From NCBI GenBank assembly GCA_023410905.1, contig JAEYPL010000050.1:1-64000 (forward strand): a stretch of 64,000 nucleotides of DNA, read 5' to 3'. Position numbers and translations under genes: made by a program. The DNA comes from Pseudomonadota bacterium. Its GTDB lineage: Bacteria; Pseudomonadota; Alphaproteobacteria; Rhizobiales; Hyphomicrobiaceae. Under the pieces are notes generated by a model that was not told where the DNA came from, did not search any database, and saw nothing but the letters and a program-made list of their open reading frames with translations. Below, one piece after another: positions 17,987-26,875 of this stretch; positions within the stretch are counted from its first letter, which is position 1, and each line of letters starts with the position of its first letter.

Positions 17987-19084
17987 TTGGATAATCCACT
18001 CGCGAACAAGCCAGATGCTCCGACACGAGGCAGCTCAGCAGAGCTTTATCGTTCGGGATTAAGGCGGTTTTTTCTCGGCTTGATTGTTGTCGTCGGACTG
18101 ATGTTCGGAGCGGCTTGGCAATGGGCTATCAACGGACGCATTTGGTTCATGGATTTGGAATGGACCATGTGGACTGGAAAGATGCGCATGGTGGATCAAT
18201 GCGCCTTGGGACGCACCATTATACTCGGTGACTCACGCGCAATGGCGGGCCTAATCCCCGCTGCGATGGGTGAAGACGTTACAAATCTTGCGCTCGGCGC
18301 TGGGACCCAAATTGAGAACTATCATACCGTTCGACGAATACTCGCATGCCCCCAGCGAGGCAGGCGCGTAGTGATAGCCTTCCTTCCGATTGATATATCG
18401 CGACCGCAGATGTATTGGGAACGGACCGCCTTGTTCGGCTTTCTGAATTTTCAGGAAATGGAGGAGGTGCGAAAAGTCTCTGTCCGTCTGGGTGATTCGC
18501 TAATCTATTCTTCCAGCTTTATCTTTACGATTTTTGATGTCATAAAGAATTACAGCTATCATGCGAGTTTCCCGCCATACTACTTTCCAGCCATGATGAA
18601 TGCAGGATTTATCGGCCGGAAGGCCCGTAATGAGATTGGTATCGACGCCATATTACAAAGTCGCGGCCATCACTACTTTGGCAAGGCGAACTATTCCAAT
18701 TCCTTGGCAGAAGACGCGAATCAGAGAGTATTCAGCGTTGAGCCGATTATGGAGCACTATCTTGAGGAGCTTCTTGAGCTTCTGAGGGACAGTAAAGTTA
18801 ACGTATACTTCGTGACGCCACCGCTCAATCCGGCAACGTTTGAGGCTATGTCTCCCAATGTTGTAGTTGGATTCCGTCGGTACATCGCAGATCTCTCGGC
18901 ACGATTTTCGAACTTTCATGTGCTTGGAGAGGTGATATATCGAGAAGCAGCGGACCATTTCGGCGACTCGGAGCACCTGAACAGTAAGGGGGCGACTGCC
19001 TGGGCAAGTAGTGTAGGTGGGCTTCTGGCTGAGGCCTCGCGGAAGGAAGCAGTTGACACTGGTGCCACTCCCCAAAAGCATTGA
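17987..19084 (+). CDS. Membrane-anchored SGNH-like protein of the acyl module
   Basis: A 365-residue protein beginning at a TTG; an ATG start would remove part of the anchor. One membrane segment (residues ~28-48, FFLGLIVVVGLMFGAAWQW) is followed by a periplasmic domain. Block I looks like TIILGDSRAMAGL (GDS-like) and the C-terminal block like FGDSEHLNSKGA, with Asp and His in the SGNH D-x-x-H position. AlgJ/AlgX- and PatB-like SGNH proteins partner with MBOAT proteins to acylate glycans. The distance to the previous gene is 240 bases, so it may have its own promoter. Confidence 0.7.
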   Translation: MDNPLANKPDAPTRGSSAELYRSGLRRFFLGLIVVVGLMFGAAWQWAINGRIWFMDLEWTMWTGKMRMVDQCALGRTIILGDSRAMAGLIPAAMGEDVTNLALGAGTQIENYHTVRRILACPQRGRRVVIAFLPIDISRPQMYWERTALFGFLNFQEMEEVRKVSVRLGDSLIYSSSFIFTIFDVIKNYSYHASFPPYYFPAMMNAGFIGRKARNEIGIDAILQSRGHHYFGKANYSNSLAEDANQRVFSVEPIMEHYLEELLELLRDSKVNVYFVTPPLNPATFEAMSPNVVVGFRRYIADLSARFSNFHVLGEVIYREAADHFGDSEHLNSKGATAWASSVGGLLAEASRKEAVDTGATPQKH

Positions 19085-19349
19085 GGCGTGGTCGTAAGCG
19101 GTATGCCGCTCCCACCTGGAAGGTGGCTTTGCGGATTGAAGGCAGCGATAGTGCCGGGTTAGGCTTCTCGTTTCTGCAATCCACAATGACGTCACGAGTG
19201 ACGTCAGCAAGCCTCATCGATCGTGCCGGATCCGACCGCCCGTTGACGTGTCAGTCTTGGGTGCCTTTGGCGTAGGCCCAAGCTATGAGTTCGTCGATGC
19301 GTGAGGCTGACCAGTGGTTGACGAGCTTGGTCCGCGTATCGGCGAGCTC

Positions 19350-20387
19350 GAGCCGTTCAGCGTTAGGCAGAATCTGGGATTCCCAAATCAGTGGGGTTCT
19401 GATGCAGATGTGTGCTGGATGTTGGAGGCCAGCACACATAGCAAAGCCTTACTCCGCTGATCTGCGAACGCGTCTTGCCGCCGCCATCGCCGAAGGCGAG
19501 ACCTACCGCTCCATCGCTGAGCGTTTCGATATAGCGCCCTCGACAGTCGTCAAATGGTCGAAGCGCGTACGCGATACCGGTAGCCCGGCACCGGCTAAGT
19601 TCGCGGCTATCGGACATGCGTCCTTGAGCCGCATCGCGCCTTCATCTTCGCCGAGATCGAGAAGGTCCCGCATCTGACGCTGCACAGGCTGAAGGATTTG
19701 CTGGCGAAGCGTGGTGACATGGTCTCCCATGACACGGTCTGGCGCTTCCTGCGCCGCGAGGAGCAATCGTTCAAAAAAAACGCTCTTCGCGACTGAGCAG
19801 CAACGCCCCGATGTCGTCCGGCGGCGCGAGCGCTGGCAGCGCGCGAGGTCTCATCTCGATCCTGCCCGACCCGTCTTCATTGACGAGACCTGGATCAAGA
19901 CCAACATGGCGCCGATCCGTGGCTGGGGGCAGAGGGGCAAGCGTCTGCTTGGCTTCACGCCCGACGGACGCTGGCGCACGCTCACCTTCCTCGCGGCTCT
20001 CAGGTTCGATGCGCTGACAAAGCCCTGTGTCGTCGACGGACCGATCAACGGGACTATCTTCCGCGGCTACGTCGAACAGTTCCTGGTGCCAACGCTTAGG
20101 CCGGGCGACATCGTGGTGCTCGATAATCTTGGTAGCCATCGCTCGCGCGCCATCGCACGGCGATCCTCGACGTCGGCGCCAAGCTCGCATTCCTGTCGCC
20201 CTACTCGCCGGACCTCAACCCCATCGAGCAGGTCTTTGCGAAGGTGAAGCATTGGATGGGGATGGCGCAGGCCCGAACCGCCGACGCCATCCACGAACGC
20301 ATCGCTAAGCTTGTCGCCGACGTCTCACAAAGCGCGAGACCAACCTCAGGAGCGCTGGACATGATGCCAGCTAAACCTGAAGGGCTC
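19350..20387 (+). mobile_element. Decayed IS630 family element (copy A)
   Basis: About 1,038 bases closely similar to the intact IS630 at 47975-49018, in the same orientation. The left end GAGCCGTTCAG carries a change from GAGCCCTTCAG of the intact copy; the right end TGAAGGGCTC (20378-20387) is intact and followed by TA, but the left flank is TC, so the target duplication is not preserved. It lies between the SGNH gene and tRNA-Ser. Confidence 0.88.
19438..20384 (+). pseudogene. IS630 transposase, broken copy
   Basis: The transposase reading frame can be followed from AKPYSADLRTR to the C-terminal region, but it is dead. The start codon is ATA (19438-19440) where the intact copy has ATG. 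Compared with that copy there is a one-base loss near 19600, an extra A in the poly-A run at 19773-19780 (eight versus seven) and a one-base loss near 20155, and the tail after 20330 is deleted and diverged. DDE pieces remain readable in separate frames (VFIDETWIKTNM, VVLDNLGSHRS). Confidence 0.88.
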
Positions 20388-20599
20388 TAGGCGTGCGTTC
20401 GACGATGTTGATGTCGATCTCGACGTGCCCATCATCGAGGACGCGGCATAGGCCCTGCCAGTGGCTCGTGCCGTAGCGTATGGCTTGAGCGATTGTTGAG
20501 CGGTCGGGGGGACGCATCAGAGCTGCTCGTCCAGCCAGATGCGAAGCGCTTCGACAAGAGCCCGCGTCCGCGCCTAGCGATCTGCGCGGCGCATTGCGC

Positions 20600-20691
<92 letters not shown>

Positions 20692-21010
20692 GTGGCGGAG
20701 AGCTATAAGCAAGTGCCCCGGCAATATCAAGCACGCGACCAACGGCCTCACAGTTTAAGGAGCTGGGCTGTGGCGCACGAGATGTGCTTGCTGCAACTAT
20801 CGTGCGCGCATGTTAGTGGGGCCGCGGCCCGCACTCCTCGTAGCCGCTGTTACGTGCGGAAAGCGTCCGATTGCCCCAGCGTATGGTGCGCCCGTATCTC
20901 GAAAGGAGGGTGAGGAGACAATTCGAGCGTGCATGATGAGGCCGCAACGCGGTGCATCTTGCTGGAGACCTTGGACCCGGGTGGGGGCACGCCACCTGGA
21001 ATATGCAACT

Positions 21011-21099
21011 GTTGCAATAATGATGCATGATTGCTGAGTTTACCTCGTCCGGCAAAAGCGCAAAACCATGGCTAATAATAGTATAAAGTATGTCCCATT
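21011..21099 (+). promoter_or_regulatory. Conserved promoter/regulatory block upstream of regulator 1
   Basis: Two blocks are shared with the region upstream of the paralogous regulator at 51987. The first is 17 bases (21011-21027) and includes TGCAATAATGATGCA, an imperfect dyad with TGCA at both ends. The second is 38 bases (21062-21099), identical to the other copy at 34 positions, and contains ACCATGGCTAATA and TATAAAGTA, the latter a plausible -10 element. The block ends 77 bases before the start codon. Sequence between and after the blocks is not conserved, which argues for function. Confidence 0.7.
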
Positions 21100-21176
21100 G
21101 ATCGATGATGGATGAATGATTCGTGAGCGGGACTTCAGTGTACTGCCTGATGTTGATCCGGGGTGAGTAATTGACA

Positions 21177-21983
21177 ATGCGTACCTCTTCGCAGCGCTCG
21201 GTAGCCAGCAAGATCGCCCCAATTCAGAGCAAGCCGGATGCTCACAGCGATGCGCATCGTGCGCACGACGCACGTGCTCTTGAGGCGCGCGCGCATCTCG
21301 TGGCGGCAAGTGCCGAGCGGCCGTCCCCGGCGAAGGCAGTGATGTCGGTTGTGATCATTGAGCGCCGCGCCTTCGTGCGGGGCTGCATTCAATCGATCCT
21401 GTCGGAAGCGACGGCGCTCGCCGGTGTCGGAGTGGCGAGTGTCGAGGAATATCTGGCGCGGGTCGAACCAGTCAAGGCGGCAATCGTCGTGCTCTGTACG
21501 ATCGGGCTCGATACAATAGAGGTGGACGCGCAACTCTCTCGTCTACAGGCAGAAGGCGGTGGTGTACCGGTTGTCGTGATGTCCGATGCCGACGACCCCA
21601 AGCTCGTGATGACGGCGATGGAAAGGGGTGCGAACGGCTTCATGCCGGCTGACATCTCAGTCGAAGTGGCAGTGCACGCTTTGCGGCTGGTCGCGGCAGG
21701 CGGTCAGTATTTTCCGGCCGAGAGCTTGGTCGCGGCGCGCAAGCTCATAGCGCAACAGCAAATATCGACGCCGAAGAACAGTGGCATGTTCACGCGTCGC
21801 CAGGTTGCTGTCATTGATGCGCTGCGCACGGGTAAGGCCAACAAGGTCATCGCCTATGAGCTGAACATGTGCGAGAGCACGGTCAAGGTTCACGTTCGCA
21901 ATATAATGAAAAAGCTGAACGCGAAGAACCGGACGCAAGTCGCCTATCTCGCTAGCGGCCTCATGCAGGAACACGGCGCCTAA
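21177..21983 (+). CDS. LuxR-type transcriptional regulator with degenerate receiver domain (paralog 1)
   Basis: A 268-residue protein; the ATG at 21177 aligns with the start of the paralog (both begin MRTSSQRS). A ~55-residue linker precedes a receiver-like domain whose phosphorylation residues are missing: the acidic pair is E-R in VVIIERRAF, the phospho-acceptor aspartate is Cys in IVVLCTIG, and the conserved Lys is Pro in NGFMPADI. The C-terminal HTH (FTRRQVAVIDALRTGKANK, STVKVHVRNIMKKL) is a normal GerE/LuxR domain. It likely controls polysaccharide genes without phosphorylation. The same-length paralog lies at 51987 with a conserved promoter. Confidence 0.87.
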   Translation: MRTSSQRSVASKIAPIQSKPDAHSDAHRAHDARALEARAHLVAASAERPSPAKAVMSVVIIERRAFVRGCIQSILSEATALAGVGVASVEEYLARVEPVKAAIVVLCTIGLDTIEVDAQLSRLQAEGGGVPVVVMSDADDPKLVMTAMERGANGFMPADISVEVAVHALRLVAAGGQYFPAESLVAARKLIAQQQISTPKNSGMFTRRQVAVIDALRTGKANKVIAYELNMCESTVKVHVRNIMKKLNAKNRTQVAYLASGLMQEHGA

Positions 21984-22161
21984 GCGCCGATGTAACTTGG
22001 GTCCGGCACAGGTTGTTCGCGGTGTGCTGCCCGTCAATTGGTCAGCGATTTTGTTTGATCGCTGCCGCGTGGCCCGCTCTTAACGAGGATCCCACGCGCG
22101 AGTAATCTTCGCAGATGGCTTTCGACAGGCCGTTGTTATGCGGCTGAGCAGGCTTGCTCGT

Positions 22162-23685
22162 TCACAGTGGTACTCCAAGCCAGGCGAGCGTGAAGGCAAC
22201 GACCATTATTGTCCCTAGGACGAGACTTTGACGGTCTTTCAGAGCAAATGCCACAGGATCGTCATTCAGCTGGCCCCGCTGACTAATCAGCCAGATGCGG
22301 CCTATCCAAAGGAAGATGATGACCGGGAACAGCCATAACCAATGTGGGTTTGTGTAGATGTCCCGCTCGAAGGCATCGAAGATGAGAAAAAGCACGAGAA
22401 TGAGAACTGACGCGGTGCCCGTCGCCAGCCCCAGACCAAGGACGAGCGGCGCATCCGACGTTACGTAGCCGCGGCCGGGCACAATTGTGTCCCCTTTCTC
22501 GGCGGTCCGCTGAAGCTCCGTGTTGCGCTTGGCGATTGAGAGCGACGTGAACAGAGCCATCGAGAACACGAGGAGCCACGGCGATGCAAACACGCCCGTT
22601 GCTGCGATGCCGATTGCAAGGCGAAGCGTGAAGAGTGTCGCGAGCACCGTGACATCGAGAATTGGCAGGCGCTTGATGTGAATAGAGTATGCAAGCGTCA
22701 AAACGAGGTAAGCGGTAAGCGCAGCGAGTACACCTAGACCCACTATCGTGCCGATGGCAAGGCCAGCCACGATAGAGACGGCCGCCGCGAAGATCGCTGT
22801 CCCAATAGGCAAGTGACCGGCGGCGATTGGCCGAAAGCGCTTCGACCAATGGCGACGGTCATGGTTGATGTCGAGCAGGTCATTGACGAGATAAGTGCCC
22901 AGTGCGACGAGACCGAGCGCCAGGAACGCGATCGTGCATCGGAGCAGGATATTCGGATCGACGATCGTCCCGCTCAGTATCGCGGGTACGAAGATGAGCG
23001 TATTTTTTGCCCACTGGTGAAGTCGGGCAGCCTTGATCAGGGCGCGCAGAGTGGACGTGCCTTCGATTATCGTAGTGGGCTTTTCGAGCGCCTGGACCTT
23101 GCGTAGCGTGGCTTTATCCGGAGCAATGGCAATGACTTTCCTCGCATTGCGCCAGACGTAGAGATCGGCGGCACTGTCGCCGACATAGTCATAGCCATCC
23201 GGAAACCGCTCATTGATTAGCGCAGCCTTGTGATTGCCCTTCAGGTTCCGTGTGCCGTCACTGGAGAAGATGCCATCTAGGAAGGGAAAGCGCGTGGCCA
23301 TCTTCTCGGCGAGCAGCTCATCGCTCGCCGTGACCAGGTAGACTTGGCGCCCCTCGCGTTTTGCTTCGGTGGCGAGTGCGACGACATCCTCGTTCACCGG
23401 TATCAGCTCGGGGTCGAGATCCGCGCTTTCCGCCAGTTTCCTTTTGAGGTGGGCGCGCCCTTGTAGCGCCCATAGGACGGGCATGGCAACGCGAAGGGGA
23501 TTGGAGGCGACATAGGATAGTGCCGTCTCCATCAGCAGATCGGTGCGGATGAGAGTGTGATCGAGATCGATGAGCAGGGGGACGGTCGAAGGTGCGTTGT
23601 TGGCCATGTCGTGCTGATGGCCGACATCTGTCCCAGTGCTCGCACTCAATGAGTTGTTCGACATAGGCTCAGCGAGAGTATCCAT
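22162..23685 (-). CDS. HAD phosphatase - UbiA prenyltransferase fusion
   Basis: A 507-residue fusion; the start at 23685 is one of several possible (GGGGCG upstream; ATG at 23664 and farther upstream also in frame). Residues ~30-225 are a HAD domain with LIDLDHTLIRTD and YVGDSAADLY; the rest is a UbiA-type polytopic domain with NDLLDINHDRRHWSKRFRPIAAG, the Asp-rich metal/diphosphate site. Such UbiA proteins resemble decaprenyl-phosphate phosphoribosyltransferases, which attach phosphoribose from PRPP to a polyprenyl phosphate; the fused HAD could remove the 5-phosphate. This would supply polyprenyl-phospho-ribose or a derived pentose for cell-surface glycans. Confidence 0.82.
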   Translation of the reverse strand: MDTLAEPMSNNSLSASTGTDVGHQHDMANNAPSTVPLLIDLDHTLIRTDLLMETALSYVASNPLRVAMPVLWALQGRAHLKRKLAESADLDPELIPVNEDVVALATEAKREGRQVYLVTASDELLAEKMATRFPFLDGIFSSDGTRNLKGNHKAALINERFPDGYDYVGDSAADLYVWRNARKVIAIAPDKATLRKVQALEKPTTIIEGTSTLRALIKAARLHQWAKNTLIFVPAILSGTIVDPNILLRCTIAFLALGLVALGTYLVNDLLDINHDRRHWSKRFRPIAAGHLPIGTAIFAAAVSIVAGLAIGTIVGLGVLAALTAYLVLTLAYSIHIKRLPILDVTVLATLFTLRLAIGIAATGVFASPWLLVFSMALFTSLSIAKRNTELQRTAEKGDTIVPGRGYVTSDAPLVLGLGLATGTASVLILVLFLIFDAFERDIYTNPHWLWLFPVIIFLWIGRIWLISQRGQLNDDPVAFALKDRQSLVLGTIMVVAFTLAWLGVPL

Positions 23686-23820
23686 TTCGCGCCCCGTGCA
23701 CATAACATGCCAATTGTGCACGGCAGCAGCACAAGTTAAAGCCAAATCGGCTTCGCCCTGCACGCATCCGGATGCGCGGGGCGAGTGCCGTGCGTCGGTG
23801 GCTGCGTAGGTCGGGTGCTG

Positions 23821-24972
23821 TCACTTACGCCACGTGAATATGGCACTAACCGCATAGTTCCATACGGCGCCTACTAGGACACCTGCGACTCCCGACAGCC
23901 ACCAGGAATAGTTGCTCATAAACAGAAATGCTGCGACCCCCACGTTTGACGCCGCGCCGACTGCGCAGATGGCCTGGAAGGTCAACAGCCCGCGTACGAT
24001 CGGCCAGAAACCTTTCAACCTCTTGTCACGATACGTGAGCGTGTTGTTTACGAAAAAATTAAAGGTCATTGCCACGATTGTCGCAATCGACTGACTGGCC
24101 ACAAAGGACGCCTGCAGGTAGCGATTGGCGATCCAGAGCACGGCCATGTGAACGACGAGGCCGACGGCTCCGACGAGAGCGAACATGACAAATCGGACCG
24201 GGACATACCGCCCAACCGACTTGTCGAGTAGCAACATCAGATATTCCCACGTCACAGCAGCGTCGAGCTTGCTCTCCCCGTGGATGCGATTGCGAAAGAC
24301 GTACGGTAGTTCGACGACCTTGAGCGAGGGGCGTGCCGATACCAGCACGTCGAGAAGGATTTTATATCCGAGGCTTGAAAGGCCGCGTACGGCCCGATCG
24401 AAAGCTTCACGCTTGACCATGAAGAACCCGCTCATAGGATCGGTCAGCTTCGTTCGCACGAGGGTTTGGGCGAGCCAAGTGGCGACACTGCTGACGATCT
24501 GCCGGCTTCTCTCCCAATCCTTGACGCCGCCCGTTTCAATGTATCGGGAGCCAACGACAACATCACAGTTCGGTGTGCGAAGGAGAGCCAGCATTTCTGG
24601 CAACAAGCGTTCGTCATGCTGAAGATCAGCGTCCATCACCGCGACATACGGTGAGGAGGTCGACTGGATGCCTTCAACGACAGCCGACGAGAGACCACGG
24701 CGCCCGATCCGATGTAGAAAACGGACGCGCGGCTCACGCTGTGCAAGCTCGCGTAGTGTTACGATGCTGCCGTCGGTGGAATCATCGTCGACGAAGACGA
24801 CCTCCCAGTCGATGCCGGCAAGCAGGCCATCGAGGCGCGCCACGATCTCCGGAATGTTCTCCCGCTCGTTGAGCGTCGGAATGACGATGGAGAGCAGAGC
24901 GGCGTGCCTATCCCCGGCCGGCGAACGGGCGGCCACCGAGTGAGGCACTACTGAAGTGGCTGCCTGGGACAT
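23821..24972 (-). CDS. GT2 polyprenyl-phosphate sugar synthase with C-terminal GtrA domain
   Basis: A 383-residue protein; ATG at 24972 preferred to the GTG at 24975. Residues ~28-245 are a DPM1/ArnC-like GT2 domain with SIVIPTLNERENI, VFVDDDSTDGS and VMDADLQHDE, which transfers a sugar from a nucleotide donor to a polyprenyl phosphate. Residues ~255-383 form a GtrA domain of four membrane segments (FVMFALVGAVGLVVHM, NFFVNNTLTYRDKRLKGF), thought to flip such lipid-linked sugars. It is transcribed away from the GT-C-like gene at 25207, a likely user of the product. Confidence 0.88.
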   Translation of the reverse strand: MSQAATSVVPHSVAARSPAGDRHAALLSIVIPTLNERENIPEIVARLDGLLAGIDWEVVFVDDDSTDGSIVTLRELAQREPRVRFLHRIGRRGLSSAVVEGIQSTSSPYVAVMDADLQHDERLLPEMLALLRTPNCDVVVGSRYIETGGVKDWERSRQIVSSVATWLAQTLVRTKLTDPMSGFFMVKREAFDRAVRGLSSLGYKILLDVLVSARPSLKVVELPYVFRNRIHGESKLDAAVTWEYLMLLLDKSVGRYVPVRFVMFALVGAVGLVVHMAVLWIANRYLQASFVASQSIATIVAMTFNFFVNNTLTYRDKRLKGFWPIVRGLLTFQAICAVGAASNVGVAAFLFMSNYSWWLSGVAGVLVGAVWNYAVSAIFTWRK

Positions 24973-25206
24973 CACGAGGGCCTTAGGTTAGGCGATTGCG
25001 GAACACGGAAACCAGTTCCCAACGTACGAATTCGGCTTGATCTGGCGAAGAGAGTTCGCAGAACATTACCAAAAAGCCTAACAGCTGCGCTATTGCCCGA
25101 TCGTTTATGCTAAACAGACGGTGTGGTCCAAGTGCAATTGATTGGTAGGCGAGCGGTGGTAGTTTGCTCGCGCGAACGATAGGATTTCCGGGGTACGCTC
25201 TCCTGC

Positions 25207-26706
25207 ATGACCAGTGATACCTCCAGCGGCCTTATGAAAGGGCGACTGCCCAACTGGTCGCCTGCCGTCCCTGTCGCAGCCGCCTTCATCATATTCGCGG
25301 CCGCGCAACTATCGATCAATTCTGTTAACGGCTGGTGGAGCGACGAGCTTTACGCTTTGTGGGCATCCGACATCGCCGCGCCTTTCTCCGATGTCTTCGC
25401 GGAGCGCATCTATCCTGATACGAACCCGCCGTTGTATTTCTCCCTATTGTATCTGGCTCGCCTTTTGATCAGTGGTGATCGGGCGGCAGTCCTGGCGCTT
25501 AACATCGGCTTTCTGGTAGCCGCGGGGGCGTCGGTGCTGCTGATTTCCCGACCAGCGCGGCTGGTCGGGCTGGCTGCTATCTCCGTGGCTGCATTTGTTT
25601 TGAGCGGTCCCGTCCTTACTTACACCGCTGAAGGCCGGGCATATCTTGCCGCTCTCGCGGTGGCCTTTGTCGCCGCGTGGTGCGTCGCGCTAGCAGTCGA
25701 GAGGCGGGACGACCGTCCGAGTTTGCCAGTTTTCGCGGCACTCGGCGCTCTTGGCGCGCTTGTACACGTCTACTCTGCTCTTTTCTGTGGGACCTTGGCT
25801 GCTGGCCTGCTTATCTTGGCGCTTTGGAACTCGAGCCGACGAGACCTTATTTTGCCCGCCGTTGCACTCGGGGCGGCTGCATCGGTCGCTCTTGTGGCTT
25901 GGCTGCTTACGATCACGGGCTCTCTTGGCCGCGTGGATTGGATGGAGTTTTCACGCGCGACCGTCGTTGGTGCTGCGTGGTACGTCAAAGAGATCACCGT
26001 TGGACCGCGCCTGCTGGGTCTGCTTTTAATCTTCCTGTTGTTGCTTGGGCTCTTCCAAAAGAAGACGAGGCCCATAGTGATGGTCTTCGGTATAGCCTTC
26101 GGCCTATTTATTGCGCTGCCGCTGGTGATCTCGCTCAAGAAGCCGATGATCTCGGGTCGCTACTGGGTAATCGGCGCGCCAGGTATCATCGTCTTGCTGG
26201 CATTTCTCGCTCGCGCGTGGTGGAGCCAACTGGCCGATCGTGGGATTTTAAGTTGGCCGGCTGCCGCGGTTGCAGGCGCAATCGCTTTGGCCGTTGCAAC
26301 AAGCATTTCCGGCTTTGTTACCGCACGTGAATTTGTTGCGACAAAGCCCACTTGGAAGGGGGCTGAGATCGCGCGGCCCCTATTGGGCGGCTGCCCCCCC
26401 GCATCGGTCCACGTTGGCCGAGGGAAGATCGAGGGGGGGGATGCCTCGATCCACGCCTTCAGCAAGGTCGGAGAGGTGCCGGCGGCGGTCTTTATCGACG
26501 CTGGGTATGCTTCCACACAACCGTTGACGCCTTCTGGAGCCAGATGTCCCGTCCTTGGCTGGGCGGAACATGTGCTTCTAGGAGATGGTTTCCCCTCGCG
26601 CGCTCCCGAAAGCGAGCTACTCCGCGTACTCAAGATCCAAGCCGAGCCTGGGGAAATCGTAGTCCATCGGCACAGAACGGGCTTCGTGCTGCTCAAGCGA
26701 CCGTGA
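25207..26706 (+). CDS. GT39/ArnT-like multipass glycosyltransferase
   Basis: A 499-residue protein with about 11 membrane segments. The first periplasmic loop has WWSDELYALW and the motif DTNPPLYFSLLY, as in GT-C enzymes of the PMT/ArnT type, where an acidic pair in this loop is catalytic. It should use a polyprenyl-phosphate sugar to glycosylate an extracytoplasmic acceptor. It is divergent from the GT2-GtrA gene and shares a 234-base intergenic region with it, which suggests donor synthesis and transfer are paired. Acceptor unknown. Confidence 0.75.
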   Translation: MTSDTSSGLMKGRLPNWSPAVPVAAAFIIFAAAQLSINSVNGWWSDELYALWASDIAAPFSDVFAERIYPDTNPPLYFSLLYLARLLISGDRAAVLALNIGFLVAAGASVLLISRPARLVGLAAISVAAFVLSGPVLTYTAEGRAYLAALAVAFVAAWCVALAVERRDDRPSLPVFAALGALGALVHVYSALFCGTLAAGLLILALWNSSRRDLILPAVALGAAASVALVAWLLTITGSLGRVDWMEFSRATVVGAAWYVKEITVGPRLLGLLLIFLLLLGLFQKKTRPIVMVFGIAFGLFIALPLVISLKKPMISGRYWVIGAPGIIVLLAFLARAWWSQLADRGILSWPAAAVAGAIALAVATSISGFVTAREFVATKPTWKGAEIARPLLGGCPPASVHVGRGKIEGGDASIHAFSKVGEVPAAVFIDAGYASTQPLTPSGARCPVLGWAEHVLLGDGFPSRAPESELLRVLKIQAEPGEIVVHRHRTGFVLLKRP

Positions 26707-26875
26707 GCAGCTGGCCTTTGCCGTGCATGAGCATGAGCAAACTCGGCGCGAGATATTAAGGCGACGAGCCGTATGACTGATGACTGCGGCGATGATATGT
26801 TTTCGATCTTGCGCCACGGCTATGGCGGCTGGATGGCCGCAGGTCCGCCGTCGCGGAGAGCTGGGAGTTAAACAA

